The notes under the pieces were generated by a model that did not search any database, was not told the origin of the DNA, and saw nothing but the letters and a program-made list of their open reading frames with translations. Below, piece after piece: positions 54,546 to 63,560 of a stretch of 64,000 bases of DNA. Origin of the DNA: Aidingimonas lacisalsi (GTDB lineage: Bacteria > Pseudomonadota > Gammaproteobacteria > Pseudomonadales > Halomonadaceae); NCBI RefSeq assembly GCF_008079445.1, contig NZ_VRYH01000007.1, positions 124,001 through 188,000 of the forward strand. Direction: 5' to 3'. The number at the start of each line of letters is the position of its first letter. The first letter of the stretch is position 1. The position numbers and the translations under genes were made by a program.

Positions 54546-55733
54546 TCAGTGCCTCATCCAGTTGTTGAGCGTATCGAAGAAGGTCAGGCATTGGCTCAAT
54601 TGATCGATTTCGATGAATTCATCCGTCTTGTGCGCCTGGCGGATCGAGCCGGGCCCGATAATGAGTGAAGGGATGCCACCTTCGATTTCGAATACGCCGC
54701 CTTCGGAACCATAGGACACCTTGCCGCCCCGGTCGGGCAGAATCGGTTCGATCCGCTTGAAGATATCGGTGTCGCTGGCATCGCCCATCGCCGGGTAGGA
54801 AAACAGCTCCCGCCATTCGATACCGGCCTTGTCGGATTGCCGTTGCATCTCAGGGAGCAGCGCCTGTTCCACGTCGGCTATCAGAGCCTGCATGTCCGCT
54901 TCAGCGGATGCCTGATCGATGCTGCGCAGTTCAAATGTGAATCGGCAGGTGTCGGGAGTGACATTGGTAGCGATGCCGCCTTCCACCAGGGTGGTGAGTG
55001 CGGTCGAGTGGGGAACGGTGAAATCGTGGTCGAAGGGGCCTTCTCGCTCATATCGTCGCGATCGCTGAGACACCATCTCGATGATGCGTGAGGCATACTC
55101 CACGGCATTGACGTGCTGGGGGGCAAAGGATGAGTGCCCACCGTCTCCATGGACCGTCACGGTCATGGCCACTTTGCCTTTCTGGCCGGTCACCAGTTGC
55201 ATCTCGCTGGGTTCCCCGATGATTGCCAGAGCAGGGGGTGTATCGAGTGCGGCTAGATAGCGAGCGATCGCCGGTGCGCCCTGACACCCCACTTCCTCAT
55301 CGTGCGAGAAACAGAAATAGAACGGCCGTGATAGCTGCCCCTGGGAGAAGGATGGAACCGCGGCAAGCACACACGCCAGAAATCCCTTCATGTCGCACGT
55401 GCCCCGCCCGAATAGCCGGCTACCGCGTTGCTCCATCGAGAACGGTGCGCTGGCCCAGCTGGCTGGCCTGGCGGGCACCACATCGGTATGCCCCGAGAGT
55501 ACGATCCCAGGGATATCCTTGGGGCCTAGCCGTGCTACGAGATTGGCTTTGTTACCGCTGGCGTCGGGGAGTACCGTCGTTTCACAACCCCACTGGGTCA
55601 GGAAGGTCTCGATATGCGAGATAATCTCAAGATTGGAGTAGGCACTGGTCGTATCGAAGCCGATCAGGTCGCTCAGATGAGCCATGGCCGCTTCGAGTTG
55701 GCTATGTCCATGTCGGGTGACTTCTGCTTGCAT
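54546..55733 (-). CDS. M20 deacylase, acetylornithine deacetylase-like
   Basis: The 395-residue enzyme is of the ArgE/DapE/CPG2 group with LSGHTDVVP (metal His/Asp), GRGTCDMKG, catalytic Glu in SHDEEVGCQGA, and a dimerisation domain with GDGGHSSFAPQHVNAVE. It is most like ArgE-type deacetylases found in transporter operons and need not serve arginine synthesis. I start at MQAEVTRHGHS because AAGGA lies nine bases upstream; MNTKDTDPRR at 55784, overlapping the tctA stop, is the alternative. It sits between tctA and the second amidohydrolase. Confidence 0.85.
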   Translation of the reverse strand: MQAEVTRHGHSQLEAAMAHLSDLIGFDTTSAYSNLEIISHIETFLTQWGCETTVLPDASGNKANLVARLGPKDIPGIVLSGHTDVVPARPASWASAPFSMEQRGSRLFGRGTCDMKGFLACVLAAVPSFSQGQLSRPFYFCFSHDEEVGCQGAPAIARYLAALDTPPALAIIGEPSEMQLVTGQKGKVAMTVTVHGDGGHSSFAPQHVNAVEYASRIIEMVSQRSRRYEREGPFDHDFTVPHSTALTTLVEGGIATNVTPDTCRFTFELRSIDQASAEADMQALIADVEQALLPEMQRQSDKAGIEWRELFSYPAMGDASDTDIFKRIEPILPDRGGKVSYGSEGGVFEIEGGIPSLIIGPGSIRQAHKTDEFIEIDQLSQCLTFFDTLNNWMRH

Positions 55734-55780
55734 GTCTCGGTTCCTTGTCGCATCACGTCTTGGGTCGGTGTCTTTGGTGT

Positions 55781-57253
55781 TCATGCGCTGGCCTTCTTCA
55801 GCTGGCGACGAATCGTGACAGCGACCACGAAAACCGCCAGTGCCGCGAACAGCCAGGTGATCGGCGATGACACGAGGATGCTTGGGTCGCCACGAGAAAT
55901 GGCGAGGGCGCGGCGTAAGTTCTCTTCCAGCATCGGGCCGAGAATGAATGCGATCAGAAACGGGGCTGCCGGAATCGCGAAAAGAAACATGAGGAAACCG
56001 AACACACCCATCGCGAGTAGCACGATCACGTCGTACATGCTGTTGGCGATCGCAAAGATACCGAACAAGCACAGGATCAAGACGATGGGGGCCATCAGCC
56101 CGGGAGGGATGCGAGAAATATGGGTGAAGAAACGCATCGTCGCCTTACCGGCACCGAAGAGCATGATCGAGGAAAACAGCATGCCGATGAACAGCATGTA
56201 GACTTCATTGAGGTTCTCTTCGAAGAGCATTGGACCGGGCGTCAGCCCATGGATCATGAACGCGCCCAACATCACACCGGTTATCACGTCGCCCGGAATG
56301 CCCAATGCCAGCAGCGGGATCATCGTGGAACCACAACAGCCATTGTTGGCCGATTCCGACGCGGCGATTCCCTCGATTTCCCCTTTGCCGAAGTTGGCGT
56401 GGTTCTTCGACGTGCGTTGGGCTTCACCATAGGAAGAAAATGCCGCTGCCGAGGGGCCGATACCCGGGATGGCGCCCATCACGACTCCGATCAAGCTACC
56501 CTTGAACAGTGACTTCAAGGAACGGCGAAGTTCGGCCCGAGTGACGCGATTGTCGCCAAGCTCAAGGGCGGTCTTGGCACCCGCATGCCGGAACACGACA
56601 AGTTTCAACAGCTCCGGGATGGCGAACAATCCAATGAGTACCGGGGCGACCGAAAGCCCATCTCGCATCTCGACGGTCATGTCGAAGCGAAACGAGCCGT
56701 ACATATCCTCGCCGACGGTTGCCAGCAGCAGCCCCAGGCAAGCGGCAACCAGCCCCAGCAGCAGGGAACGCCCGGAAACCCCGGCCACGGTGGTCAGCGC
56801 GAACACCATCAGCATGAAGTATTCCGGCGGGCCGATGCGCAGTGCCAGCATGGCGAGTGGAGCCGCAATGAAAATCAGTGAGATATTGGAGATGAAGTCG
56901 CCAGTGCACGATGAGTAGAGGGCCATGTTCAGCGCCTTGCCTGCTTTACCCTGGCGAGCCAGCGGATAGCCGTCCAGAGTCGTGCAGGCCGCAGAGGCCG
57001 TGCCCGGCGTCTTGATCAGAATGGCGGATACCGAACCGCCATACGTGGAACCTTTATACAACGCCACGAGCAGCAGAATGCTGGGAATCGGTTCCATATA
57101 GAACGTGAAAGGCAGGGCCAGAGTGACCGCCATGGTCCCCGTCATGCCCGGGATAGCCCCGATGATCACACCGCCCCAGATACCCGCGGCCATGATCAGA
57201 AAATTCTCTACCGTCGCGACTGCCTGGAAAGCAGTCAACAAGTCATTGAGCAT
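55781..57253 (-). CDS. tctA: tripartite tricarboxylate transporter, large permease TctA
   Basis: The 490-residue large membrane subunit of a TTT-type secondary transporter has about twelve helices. It carries the family's glycine-rich motif GAIPGMTGTMAVTLALP near the start and the mirrored GAIPGIGPSAAAFSSYGEA in the second half. Together with TctB and the TctC binding protein it imports carboxylates using an ion gradient. AGGAAA precedes the ATG. Gene order is tctC-tctB-tctA. Confidence 0.93.
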   Translation of the reverse strand: MLNDLLTAFQAVATVENFLIMAAGIWGGVIIGAIPGMTGTMAVTLALPFTFYMEPIPSILLLVALYKGSTYGGSVSAILIKTPGTASAACTTLDGYPLARQGKAGKALNMALYSSCTGDFISNISLIFIAAPLAMLALRIGPPEYFMLMVFALTTVAGVSGRSLLLGLVAACLGLLLATVGEDMYGSFRFDMTVEMRDGLSVAPVLIGLFAIPELLKLVVFRHAGAKTALELGDNRVTRAELRRSLKSLFKGSLIGVVMGAIPGIGPSAAAFSSYGEAQRTSKNHANFGKGEIEGIAASESANNGCCGSTMIPLLALGIPGDVITGVMLGAFMIHGLTPGPMLFEENLNEVYMLFIGMLFSSIMLFGAGKATMRFFTHISRIPPGLMAPIVLILCLFGIFAIANSMYDVIVLLAMGVFGFLMFLFAIPAAPFLIAFILGPMLEENLRRALAISRGDPSILVSSPITWLFAALAVFVVAVTIRRQLKKASA

Positions 57254-57281
57254 GGTGATGTTTCCTGAAATGCGTGCGGCG

Positions 57282-57785
57282 TTACAACCCTAAGATCGTT
57301 GCCAGGCTGCCGGCGGGAAAGCGTGTGTTGAGCGCACTGGAGAAGAACAGATAGAGCACCAGAGGCAGGATCAGCGCAACGAGTACCACCGTTCCCTTGC
57401 GTTGCCACTGCCCGGTGAGCAACAGCATAGCGAATAGCAACGCGATGCTCGCTACGATGAAACCGACAAAGTGAACCGCAACGATGAAGCCCGCGAATGC
57501 CAGTACCGCATAGACAAAGCGCAGCACCAGCGTGCCGAGTGGGGTGCCATCGCGAATGGCGCCGGCGTCTTCCGGGTCGGTATCGGCCTGGGGCTTGCGC
57601 GACAACGATAATGCCGCCAGCAACAAGCCAAGCCCCATACCGAGAATCGAAATGGCGCGCGGCCACATGTCCGGCGGTGGCGCAAAGCCCGGAATGAAGT
57701 TAGGGCGGGGCACATAGACAGGGATCAGCACGAACAATACGATGCCGAAGAATGCCGTGACAGTGATACCGCGAACCAAGCCCAT
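57282..57785 (-). CDS. tctB: tripartite tricarboxylate transporter, small subunit TctB
   Basis: The 167-residue small membrane subunit has four hydrophobic helices and a short cytoplasmic loop with DPEDAGAIRDG. Sequence in this family is poorly conserved; the call rests on topology (four helices) and its place between tctC and tctA. AGGAGG precedes the ATG. Confidence 0.88.
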   Translation of the reverse strand: MGLVRGITVTAFFGIVLFVLIPVYVPRPNFIPGFAPPPDMWPRAISILGMGLGLLLAALSLSRKPQADTDPEDAGAIRDGTPLGTLVLRFVYAVLAFAGFIVAVHFVGFIVASIALLFAMLLLTGQWQRKGTVVLVALILPLVLYLFFSSALNTRFPAGSLATILGL

Positions 57786-57842
57786 GAGCCCCTCCTGTTA
57801 CCGTTGGGCGTCAACGTCAACCGTGGATGAATACCCGTTGGC

Positions 57843-58808
57843 TTACTGCAAGTAGCCGAACTTTTCCGCCAACTCCCGATAGAAGTTGTACTGCTCCTCG
57901 GCATAAGTGGTCATATCCACGTCACCAATGGTCGAGATCGAACCACGGTCTTCCGCGCGGCTCAGCCAGGTTTCGCTATCGGCGACCTGATCCAGCACCT
58001 CATCCCAGGTATCGACGACCGCTTCTGGCAGATCGGGGGGGCCGTACAGCGCGCTCCAACCGATGACCTGGCCGGCCAGTTCATAGCCTTGCTCTTCGGC
58101 CGTCGGTACCTCAGGCAACGCCTCCATACGCTCGGGGGAGTAGACCATCAGCGGGCGCATATCACCGCTCTCGATGTGCGGCATGAGCGAAGCTGCAGAA
58201 ATCGCCAGGAAGTCGACGTGCCCACCGAGTAGCGCGCTTGCCAGTGCGCCACCGCCCTTGTACGGCACCAGGGTCGCAGCCGACAGAGGGTCCATACCGG
58301 CATCCGACAGCAGCGTCTGAACGGTGAAACCGTCGATCGCTGTCGCCCCGGATGCGGCATAACTCAACTCGCCGGGGTTGTTCTCGATACCTTCCAGCAG
58401 CTCTTCCGCGCTCTCGTAGGGCGAATCTTCAGCCACGGCCAGGATCATGGGCGTGGCTTCCAGCGACCCCAGGAAGGTGTACTCATCCCAATCGACACTC
58501 GGGTCGTTGGTAACGGCCGGTAGCAGTGCCATACCTACACGGGCCAGCAGCAGGGTATGTCCATCCGGGTCGGCCGTGGAGACCTTCCGCGCTCCCGTCA
58601 TGCCACCCGACCCCGGCGTGTTGGCAACGGTCATCGGCTCGTCCAGGAAGTTGCCGGCCGCCTCGGTCAGCGCGCGTCCCGCCAGGTCAGAGGCACCACC
58701 CGGGCCATAGGGCACCACGAGGGTGATCGACTCGGAAGGGTAATCCTGGGCTTGCGCTGCGCAGGTAACCAGCAGGGTGGCTGCGGCAAGGCTTAGCGCT
58801 CGTTTCAT
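57843..58808 (-). CDS. tctC: tripartite tricarboxylate transporter substrate-binding protein TctC
   Basis: The 321-residue periplasmic protein of the Bug/TctC family has a signal peptide (KRALSLAAATLLVTCAAQAQ, cut near residue 21). The typical start of the mature part is YPSESITLVVPYGPGGASD, and NTPGSGGMTGA is the ligand loop. Bug proteins bind carboxylates, amides and nicotinate-like molecules. Two M20 amidohydrolases downstream suggest an N-acyl or N-carbamoyl amino acid. AAGGAG lies seven bases before the ATG. It heads the operon, divergent from a LysR gene. Confidence 0.92.
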   Translation of the reverse strand: MKRALSLAAATLLVTCAAQAQDYPSESITLVVPYGPGGASDLAGRALTEAAGNFLDEPMTVANTPGSGGMTGARKVSTADPDGHTLLLARVGMALLPAVTNDPSVDWDEYTFLGSLEATPMILAVAEDSPYESAEELLEGIENNPGELSYAASGATAIDGFTVQTLLSDAGMDPLSAATLVPYKGGGALASALLGGHVDFLAISAASLMPHIESGDMRPLMVYSPERMEALPEVPTAEEQGYELAGQVIGWSALYGPPDLPEAVVDTWDEVLDQVADSETWLSRAEDRGSISTIGDVDMTTYAEEQYNFYRELAEKFGYLQ

Positions 58809-58886
58809 GATCATCTCCTTGGAGTTGTTTTGCATCGGCTCGCAACGGATGTCTGCCGATCGAGCGATTCCAGTATAGGTACTATG

Positions 58887-58905
58887 AATTTCATTGCAAG
58901 AAATT
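58887..58905. promoter_or_regulatory. candidate LysR operator between tctC and lysR-type gene
   Basis: AATTTC-ATTGCAA-GAAATT is an A/T-rich inverted repeat with a 7-base spacer. An outer pair ATGAAT/ATTCAT at 58885 and 58914 frames it. It lies in the 217-base divergent gap, about 80 bases before tctC and 120 before the regulator. It fits the LysR T-N11-A shape only loosely. Confidence 0.5.
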
Positions 58906-59025
58906 GTTTTAGTATTCATTATTGTTCTAGTGAGGCTGTCGTCTTGCAAGCTGAAACCGTCACCGCACTTGTGAAGACCGCCACGGCCTGTATCTTGGCG
59001 GCCATCGACATGGGGAGAGGCAGAA

Positions 59026-59940
59026 ATGAAGTTCAGAGAGATCGAAGCGTTTGACGCCTTCATGAAGCACGGCACGACCAAGGCCGCAGCGGAAGTGCTC
59101 GCCATCAGTCAATCGATGGTCAGTCGGCTACTGAGTGGACTGGAAGAGGAACTGGGCTTCACGCTCTTCAAGCGCAAGAAAAACCAACTGGCACCGACCG
59201 AAGAAGCCTTTATCTACCACGCCTCGGTGCAACGGCTGATGGCCAGCATTCGCGATACCCAGAAGGATGCCGAAGCGATTTCCAACAACCAGCTCGGCAA
59301 TGTCGTCGTCGCCGCTCAACCGATCTTCTGTGACACTTTCCTGCTCGATGTCATCAAACGCTTCAAGGAACAGCACCCCAATGTCGGTGTCAGGGTGATC
59401 GACGCGGGTCTGCAGGAACTGCTCAAGATGATCGACAACAACACCTGCGATCTCGCGCTGGGCATTACGCTGGAAGCCGATACCTACGGCGCCAGTGTTA
59501 CCCGCCTGGGCCGATGCGCTGCACGCTGCATCATGCATCGCGACCACCCGCTGGCCAAGGAAACCGAGGTCCCGATTTCTAGCCTGCAGAACCAGACATT
59601 CGTTGAGTTGATGGCCGACAGCCCCCTGCGCGCCCGGGTCGACTACATCATGCAAACGATTGATATCAAAAGGAACATAACCGCCGAGTTACGGAATATG
59701 AGAGGCGTCTGTGCACTGGTCGACCGTGGACTCGGCATCGCCGTGATCGACCCCATCGCCGAACTCCTGCTGCAAGGCACCTCCGTCGTCTCCAAACCCC
59801 TCGACCCAACCATCGAATGGGAAATCGCCTTGCTCACCTCCAAGCACCGCCCTCTCAGCAACGTCGCCAACGCCTTCAGTACTGAAATTCACCGTGAAAT
59901 CGACAACCTCCGACAACTCGGCATCCTCAACGCACTCTAG
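59026..59940 (+). CDS. LysR-family regulator
   Basis: The 304-residue regulator has the LysR winged helix at the N-terminus (FMKHGTTKAAAEVLAISQSMVSRLLSGLEEELG) and a periplasmic-binding-protein-like effector domain from about residue 90. The DNA-binding domain resembles NocR/OccR-type regulators of amino-acid and opine catabolism. Its divergence from tctC makes it the likely inducible activator of the tct-amidohydrolase operon. GGAGAGG precedes the start. The last 60 codons use C-ending codons more than the rest. Confidence 0.92.
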   Translation: MKFREIEAFDAFMKHGTTKAAAEVLAISQSMVSRLLSGLEEELGFTLFKRKKNQLAPTEEAFIYHASVQRLMASIRDTQKDAEAISNNQLGNVVVAAQPIFCDTFLLDVIKRFKEQHPNVGVRVIDAGLQELLKMIDNNTCDLALGITLEADTYGASVTRLGRCAARCIMHRDHPLAKETEVPISSLQNQTFVELMADSPLRARVDYIMQTIDIKRNITAELRNMRGVCALVDRGLGIAVIDPIAELLLQGTSVVSKPLDPTIEWEIALLTSKHRPLSNVANAFSTEIHREIDNLRQLGILNAL

Positions 59941-59956
59941 GCGCGCCTTGGCCTGC

Positions 59957-60163
59957 ATCGCGGTTGAAACCGCACCTACAACCCCATCATCACGGCATTC
60001 TATCGGCACAGGTTGTCGTAGGAGCGACTTCAGTCGCGATGGCGCCGTAGGCGCCCGGCGGTGGCATGGGGCAGGGCTTCGCCGCCCTGCATCGCGGTTG
60101 AAACCGCTCCTACAACCCCATTCCACCGGCACCGGTTGTCGTAGGAGCGACTTCAGTCGCGAT
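59957..60163 (+). repeat. cluster of REP elements downstream of the LysR gene
   Basis: A tail (59957-59979), a full head-hairpin-tail unit (60018-60113) with the GGCGCC and GCAGGGC-type hairpins, and a further head (60141-60163). This cluster fills the 291-base gap between the LysR stop and the dmeF-like start. Confidence 0.9.
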
Positions 60164-60231
60164 TAGGCGCCTTGCGGCCCGGCTTGTTATGCTTCCAGAA
60201 CCGGCATTGCCAATACTCATGAGGCCGCACC

Positions 60232-61170
60232 ATGCATGCGCGCGACATCGATCTCTGGAAGCATGACCACACCTTCAATCAGGATCAGAAACGCGCCGGC
60301 GAACGCCGCACCATGCTCGTGGTTCTGTTGACCCTCGTGACCATGGTCGTCGAGATCATGGCGGGAGTGGTCTATGGCTCCATGGCCCTGCTCGCCGATG
60401 GCCTGCATATGGGGTCACACGCCACTGCGCTAGGCATTGCCGTCTTCGCCTACGCTTACGCGCGTCGCCACGCAGCCGATCGGCGTTTCAGTTTCGGTAC
60501 CGGCAAGGTCAATGCCCTGGGTGGTTTCACCGGCGCCATACTGTTGGTGGGTTTCGCCCTGTACATGGGGGCCGAAAGCATCAACCGCCTCTTCAACCCC
60601 GTGACGATCGCTTTCGATAAAGCCATTCTGGTCGCCGTGATTGGCTTGGGCGTGAATGGTCTCTCCGCCTGGATCCTCGGCGGTGGTGAGCATCACCATC
60701 ATGGCCATGACAGTCGGGAGCACGCTCATGCCGACCGTGACCACAACCGTCGCTCCGCCTATTTACACGTGATGGCCGATGCGGTGACCTCGCTACTGGC
60801 CATCGTCGCCTTGTTGACGGCCAAATATCTGGGCTGGAACTGGATGGACCCGGTCATGGGCATCGTCGGCATGGTCCTGATCACGCGCTGGTCGTGGGGC
60901 TTGTTGAACGACACCTCTCGCGTTCTTCTGGACCGCCAGGTGACCACGCTCGATGCCAGTATCCGCCAAGCCATCGAGGAAGGTACGCACGATCGCATCA
61001 GCGATCTGCACGTCTGGTCCATCGGGCCGGGCATTTACGCCGGTATCGTGGCTCTCGTGTCGGACGACCCTCAATCTCCCGACATCTACCGCAAGAAAAT
61101 ACAGCACCGGCTTCCCGAACTCGTACACACCACGCTCGAAATCGAGTCCTGTCCGCACTCTCACCAGTAA
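60232..61170 (+). CDS. dmeF: CDF Co/Ni efflux transporter, DmeF-like
   Basis: The 312-residue cation diffusion facilitator has six membrane helices and an intact transport site: LLADGLHMGSHA in helix II and YLHVMADAVTS in helix V. A cytoplasmic His-rich loop between helices IV and V reads HHHHGHDSREHAHADRDH. The opening RDIDLWKHDHTFNQ and the His loop match DmeF, which exports Co2+ and Ni2+ from the cytoplasm. No DmeR-type regulator gene is adjacent. It is isolated between REP clusters, so it is probably monocistronic. Confidence 0.9.
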   Translation: MHARDIDLWKHDHTFNQDQKRAGERRTMLVVLLTLVTMVVEIMAGVVYGSMALLADGLHMGSHATALGIAVFAYAYARRHAADRRFSFGTGKVNALGGFTGAILLVGFALYMGAESINRLFNPVTIAFDKAILVAVIGLGVNGLSAWILGGGEHHHHGHDSREHAHADRDHNRRSAYLHVMADAVTSLLAIVALLTAKYLGWNWMDPVMGIVGMVLITRWSWGLLNDTSRVLLDRQVTTLDASIRQAIEEGTHDRISDLHVWSIGPGIYAGIVALVSDDPQSPDIYRKKIQHRLPELVHTTLEIESCPHSHQ

Positions 61171-61175
61171 CCTAC

Positions 61176-61271
61176 GGCAGGGCTAGCGCCCTGCATCGCG
61201 GTTGAAACCGCTCCCCCATACCCCGGCATTCTATTGCCACAGGTTGTCGTAGCAGCGACGTCAGTCGCGAT
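61176..61271 (+). repeat. REP elements left of hipBA
   Basis: Middle hairpin and tail (61176-61217) followed by a head of the variant GTAGCAGCGACGTCAGTCGC at 61249. The same variant, found nowhere else in the window, recurs at 63028 on the far side of hipBA. Confidence 0.9.
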
Positions 61272-61381
61272 GGCGCTCTCTGGGGCTACTTTGGGAATCG
61301 GTTTTGTTATCTCAATGGCACTTTATGGCATGTTGAGTTATTCTGAGGTCACATTACGCAATAGCGTTATCTGATCAGCGC

Positions 61382-61416
61382 ATGTTCGGCTCAGGCTTGT
61401 ACCCTCAGCCGAACAT
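61382..61416. promoter_or_regulatory. 10-bp inverted repeat upstream of hipB
   Basis: ATGTTCGGCT (61382-61391) and AGCCGAACAT (61407-61416) are perfect inverted copies, ending 32 bases before hipB. HipB-type antitoxins autorepress through such paired sites. No T-tract follows, so it is unlikely to be a terminator. Confidence 0.65.
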
Positions 61417-61448
61417 TACACAATTCAAGGTTTTGTCGAGATAACATA

Positions 61449-61784
61449 ATGGCGGATAAAACCCTGGTGCCCATGGCTGTGAAGCGCGAGTTACGAAAGC
61501 TTGGCTCGCGTATCAAGCAGGCCCGTCTTGCGCGCAATCTGACAATGCAGTTGGTGGCTGAGCGAGCAATGACGACACGGCAGACGGTCAGCCGGATCGA
61601 GGCTGGTGACCCAAGCGTTTCATTCGGGACGGTGCTAGCAGTGCTGAATGCACTGGGGCTGCTATCATCCGTCGATGGCGTCGCCGACCCCAAGGAGGAT
61701 GTCGTTGCACAACAGTTGCAACGCGAGAGTCATGAAAAGAGGCGGGCCCGGCCGCGTGATCCGGCCAGCTCGACACGAACATGA
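61449..61784 (+). CDS. hipB: HipB-like antitoxin, XRE family
   Basis: The 111-residue DNA-binding protein has an XRE helix-turn-helix (about residues 18-75, GSRIKQARLARNLTMQLVAERAMTTRQTVSRIEAG) and a flexible basic C-terminus. HipB represses its own operon and holds HipA inactive. Its stop overlaps the hipA start by four bases, which secures the pairing. The start could also be the ATG at 61473. Confidence 0.85.
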   Translation: MADKTLVPMAVKRELRKLGSRIKQARLARNLTMQLVAERAMTTRQTVSRIEAGDPSVSFGTVLAVLNALGLLSSVDGVADPKEDVVAQQLQRESHEKRRARPRDPASSTRT

Positions 61785-63031
61785 CTACACCTCGTATCGA
61801 AGTGTTCATGGACTGGCTGGGCGGTCCTCAGATTCTGGGGCGCTTACGCAGAATTCCTAGCCGTCATGCCGAACTCATCTCTTTCGAATACGCCCAGGAA
61901 TGGCTGGATCATCCCGAACGGTTCGAAATCGATCCAGCGCTGCCGCTGACGAAGGGCGAGTTCTATCCCGACGTTGGCATGATTCATGGTGCACTCCTGG
62001 ATAGCGCACCTGACCGTTGGGGCAAGGACCTCATGCGACGTCGCGAACGTCGTCTTGCGGAAACAGAAGGGCGCACGCCGCGCGCGCTTCAGGAACTCGA
62101 CTTGCTGCTCGGTGTCGCGGACATCTCCCGTCTTGGCGCACTGCGATTCAGGGAGGAAGGCACTGAGCCTTTCGTTGCATCGACACGGTCAGGTGTGCCA
62201 GGGCTGGTCGAGCTGGGGCGGCTGATGGCTGCTTCGGATCGAATCCAGCAAGACGAGTTCGACGATGAGGATTTGCAACTCATCTTCGCGCCGGGATCGT
62301 CTCTCGGTGGCGCCCGACCCAAGGCCAGCGTGATCGACAATAACGGTCAACTGTCGATTGCCAAGTTTCCCAAGAACGATGACGAGTACGACCTGGAGCG
62401 TTGGGAATCGATTGCTCTGGAGCTCGCCAATCGGGCGGGAATCGATACGGCGGCTTTCAACCTCGTGACGGTCGGTAATCGACATGTGCTACTTTCCCGC
62501 CGATTCGATCGGCAGCAGACACATCGGCTGCCTTTCATCTCGGCCATGGCCTTGACCGGACATCGTGACGGCGATCGCGATTGCAGTTACCTCGAGCTTG
62601 CGGAGATGATCAGCGCACGGGGGGCCCACCCTGTACGCGACCGGCAGGAACTCTTCCGGCGAATTGCTTTCTCGATCCTGATATCGAATGTCGATGACCA
62701 TCTGCGCAACCATGGTTTTATCCGCGAAGGACAAGGGTGGAGCCTAGCGCCGGCCTACGATCTGAATCCCGTTCCGCCGCATCTCAAACCACCGATTCTA
62801 AGCACCGCCATCGACCTCGACGATCGAACGGCAGATATCGGCCTCTTGCTGAGCACGGCGGAAGAATATGGCCTTCAAGAACGACGGGCGAGGAGCATCA
62901 TCCGCGAGGTGGCGGAAGCCACGGTAGACTGGCAAGAGGTAGCGAAACGCTCAGGCGCGCGCAATGCTGAGATCACACTCATGACCGGTGCGTTCGAGCA
63001 TGACCGGCTAGATCGTGCCCTGTCACTGTAG
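61781..63031 (+). CDS. hipA: HipA-like serine/threonine kinase toxin
   Basis: HipA toxins phosphorylate glutamyl-tRNA synthetase or related targets and induce persistence. The 416-residue protein has the HipA N-terminal domain, then the kinase core. The P-loop-like motif GSSLGGARPKASV comes first, then the substrate-side LSRRFDR, the catalytic loop LISNVDDHLRNHGF with Asp and Asn, and the metal-binding AYDLNP. All key residues are intact. Its final stop (TAG, 63029-63031) is provided by a REP head. REPs on both sides make hipBA look like a discrete insert. Confidence 0.9.
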   Translation: MTTPRIEVFMDWLGGPQILGRLRRIPSRHAELISFEYAQEWLDHPERFEIDPALPLTKGEFYPDVGMIHGALLDSAPDRWGKDLMRRRERRLAETEGRTPRALQELDLLLGVADISRLGALRFREEGTEPFVASTRSGVPGLVELGRLMAASDRIQQDEFDDEDLQLIFAPGSSLGGARPKASVIDNNGQLSIAKFPKNDDEYDLERWESIALELANRAGIDTAAFNLVTVGNRHVLLSRRFDRQQTHRLPFISAMALTGHRDGDRDCSYLELAEMISARGAHPVRDRQELFRRIAFSILISNVDDHLRNHGFIREGQGWSLAPAYDLNPVPPHLKPPILSTAIDLDDRTADIGLLLSTAEEYGLQERRARSIIREVAEATVDWQEVAKRSGARNAEITLMTGAFEHDRLDRALSL

Positions 63032-63055
63032 CAGCGACGTCAGTCGCGATGGCGC
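63028..63055 (+). repeat. REP head right of hipBA
   Basis: Head variant GTAGCAGCGACGTCAGTCGC followed by GATGGCGC, identical to the copy at 61249 and in the same orientation. It contains the hipA stop codon. Confidence 0.9.
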
Positions 63056-63079
63056 CGCCGACCTTCGTTGAATAATGTG

Positions 63080-63529
63080 TCATGATCCGCCGCGCCTGCC
63101 GCAATACCGATCCAGCCCCCACAGCAGCAGGCCGAACAGCAGGTGCGGCAGGGCCGACGCCGGAATCAACTGGGGGCCGATCGCCAGACCGGCGAGTCCC
63201 CAGCCGATCACGGGGAAGAACACCACCAGGATCACGACCCAGAGCACGGCGGCCAATCCCAGTGCGGTCGGCAGGGTCTTGCGCGGGAAATAGCGTACGA
63301 ACACCACCGACCAGAAGGTCACATAGACCGTATGGAAAAGCAGGCCAACCGGCATCGGCAGGCTTCGTCCCAGCAGGGTCTCGGCGAAAGCCAGGGAAGG
63401 GGGCTTCGGGAAGGGCGATACGCCGGCCTTCAACAAGGCCACCATGACGATAGCGGTGAGCACCGACACCGCGATCCCGATGCCGATCGCCCTTGGCCAG
63501 GAAGGTTTGGCTGAGGCTGTCTGGATCAT
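63080..63529 (-). CDS. four-helix membrane protein of unknown function
   Basis: I do not recognise this 149-residue protein. It has four hydrophobic helices (about residues 13-33, 58-80, 88-108, 118-140) and a short basic end. The ATG is preceded by GAGGGAGCC. It lies 31 bases downstream of an ArsR-type regulator on the same strand, so it is probably regulated by a metal or thiol signal. The gene is not a known ArsB, ACR3 or CzcD type. Confidence 0.75.
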   Translation of the reverse strand: MIQTASAKPSWPRAIGIGIAVSVLTAIVMVALLKAGVSPFPKPPSLAFAETLLGRSLPMPVGLLFHTVYVTFWSVVFVRYFPRKTLPTALGLAAVLWVVILVVFFPVIGWGLAGLAIGPQLIPASALPHLLFGLLLWGLDRYCGRRGGS

Positions 63530-63560
63530 CTTGGGCTCCCTCTTGATGAATGGCGGTGGG

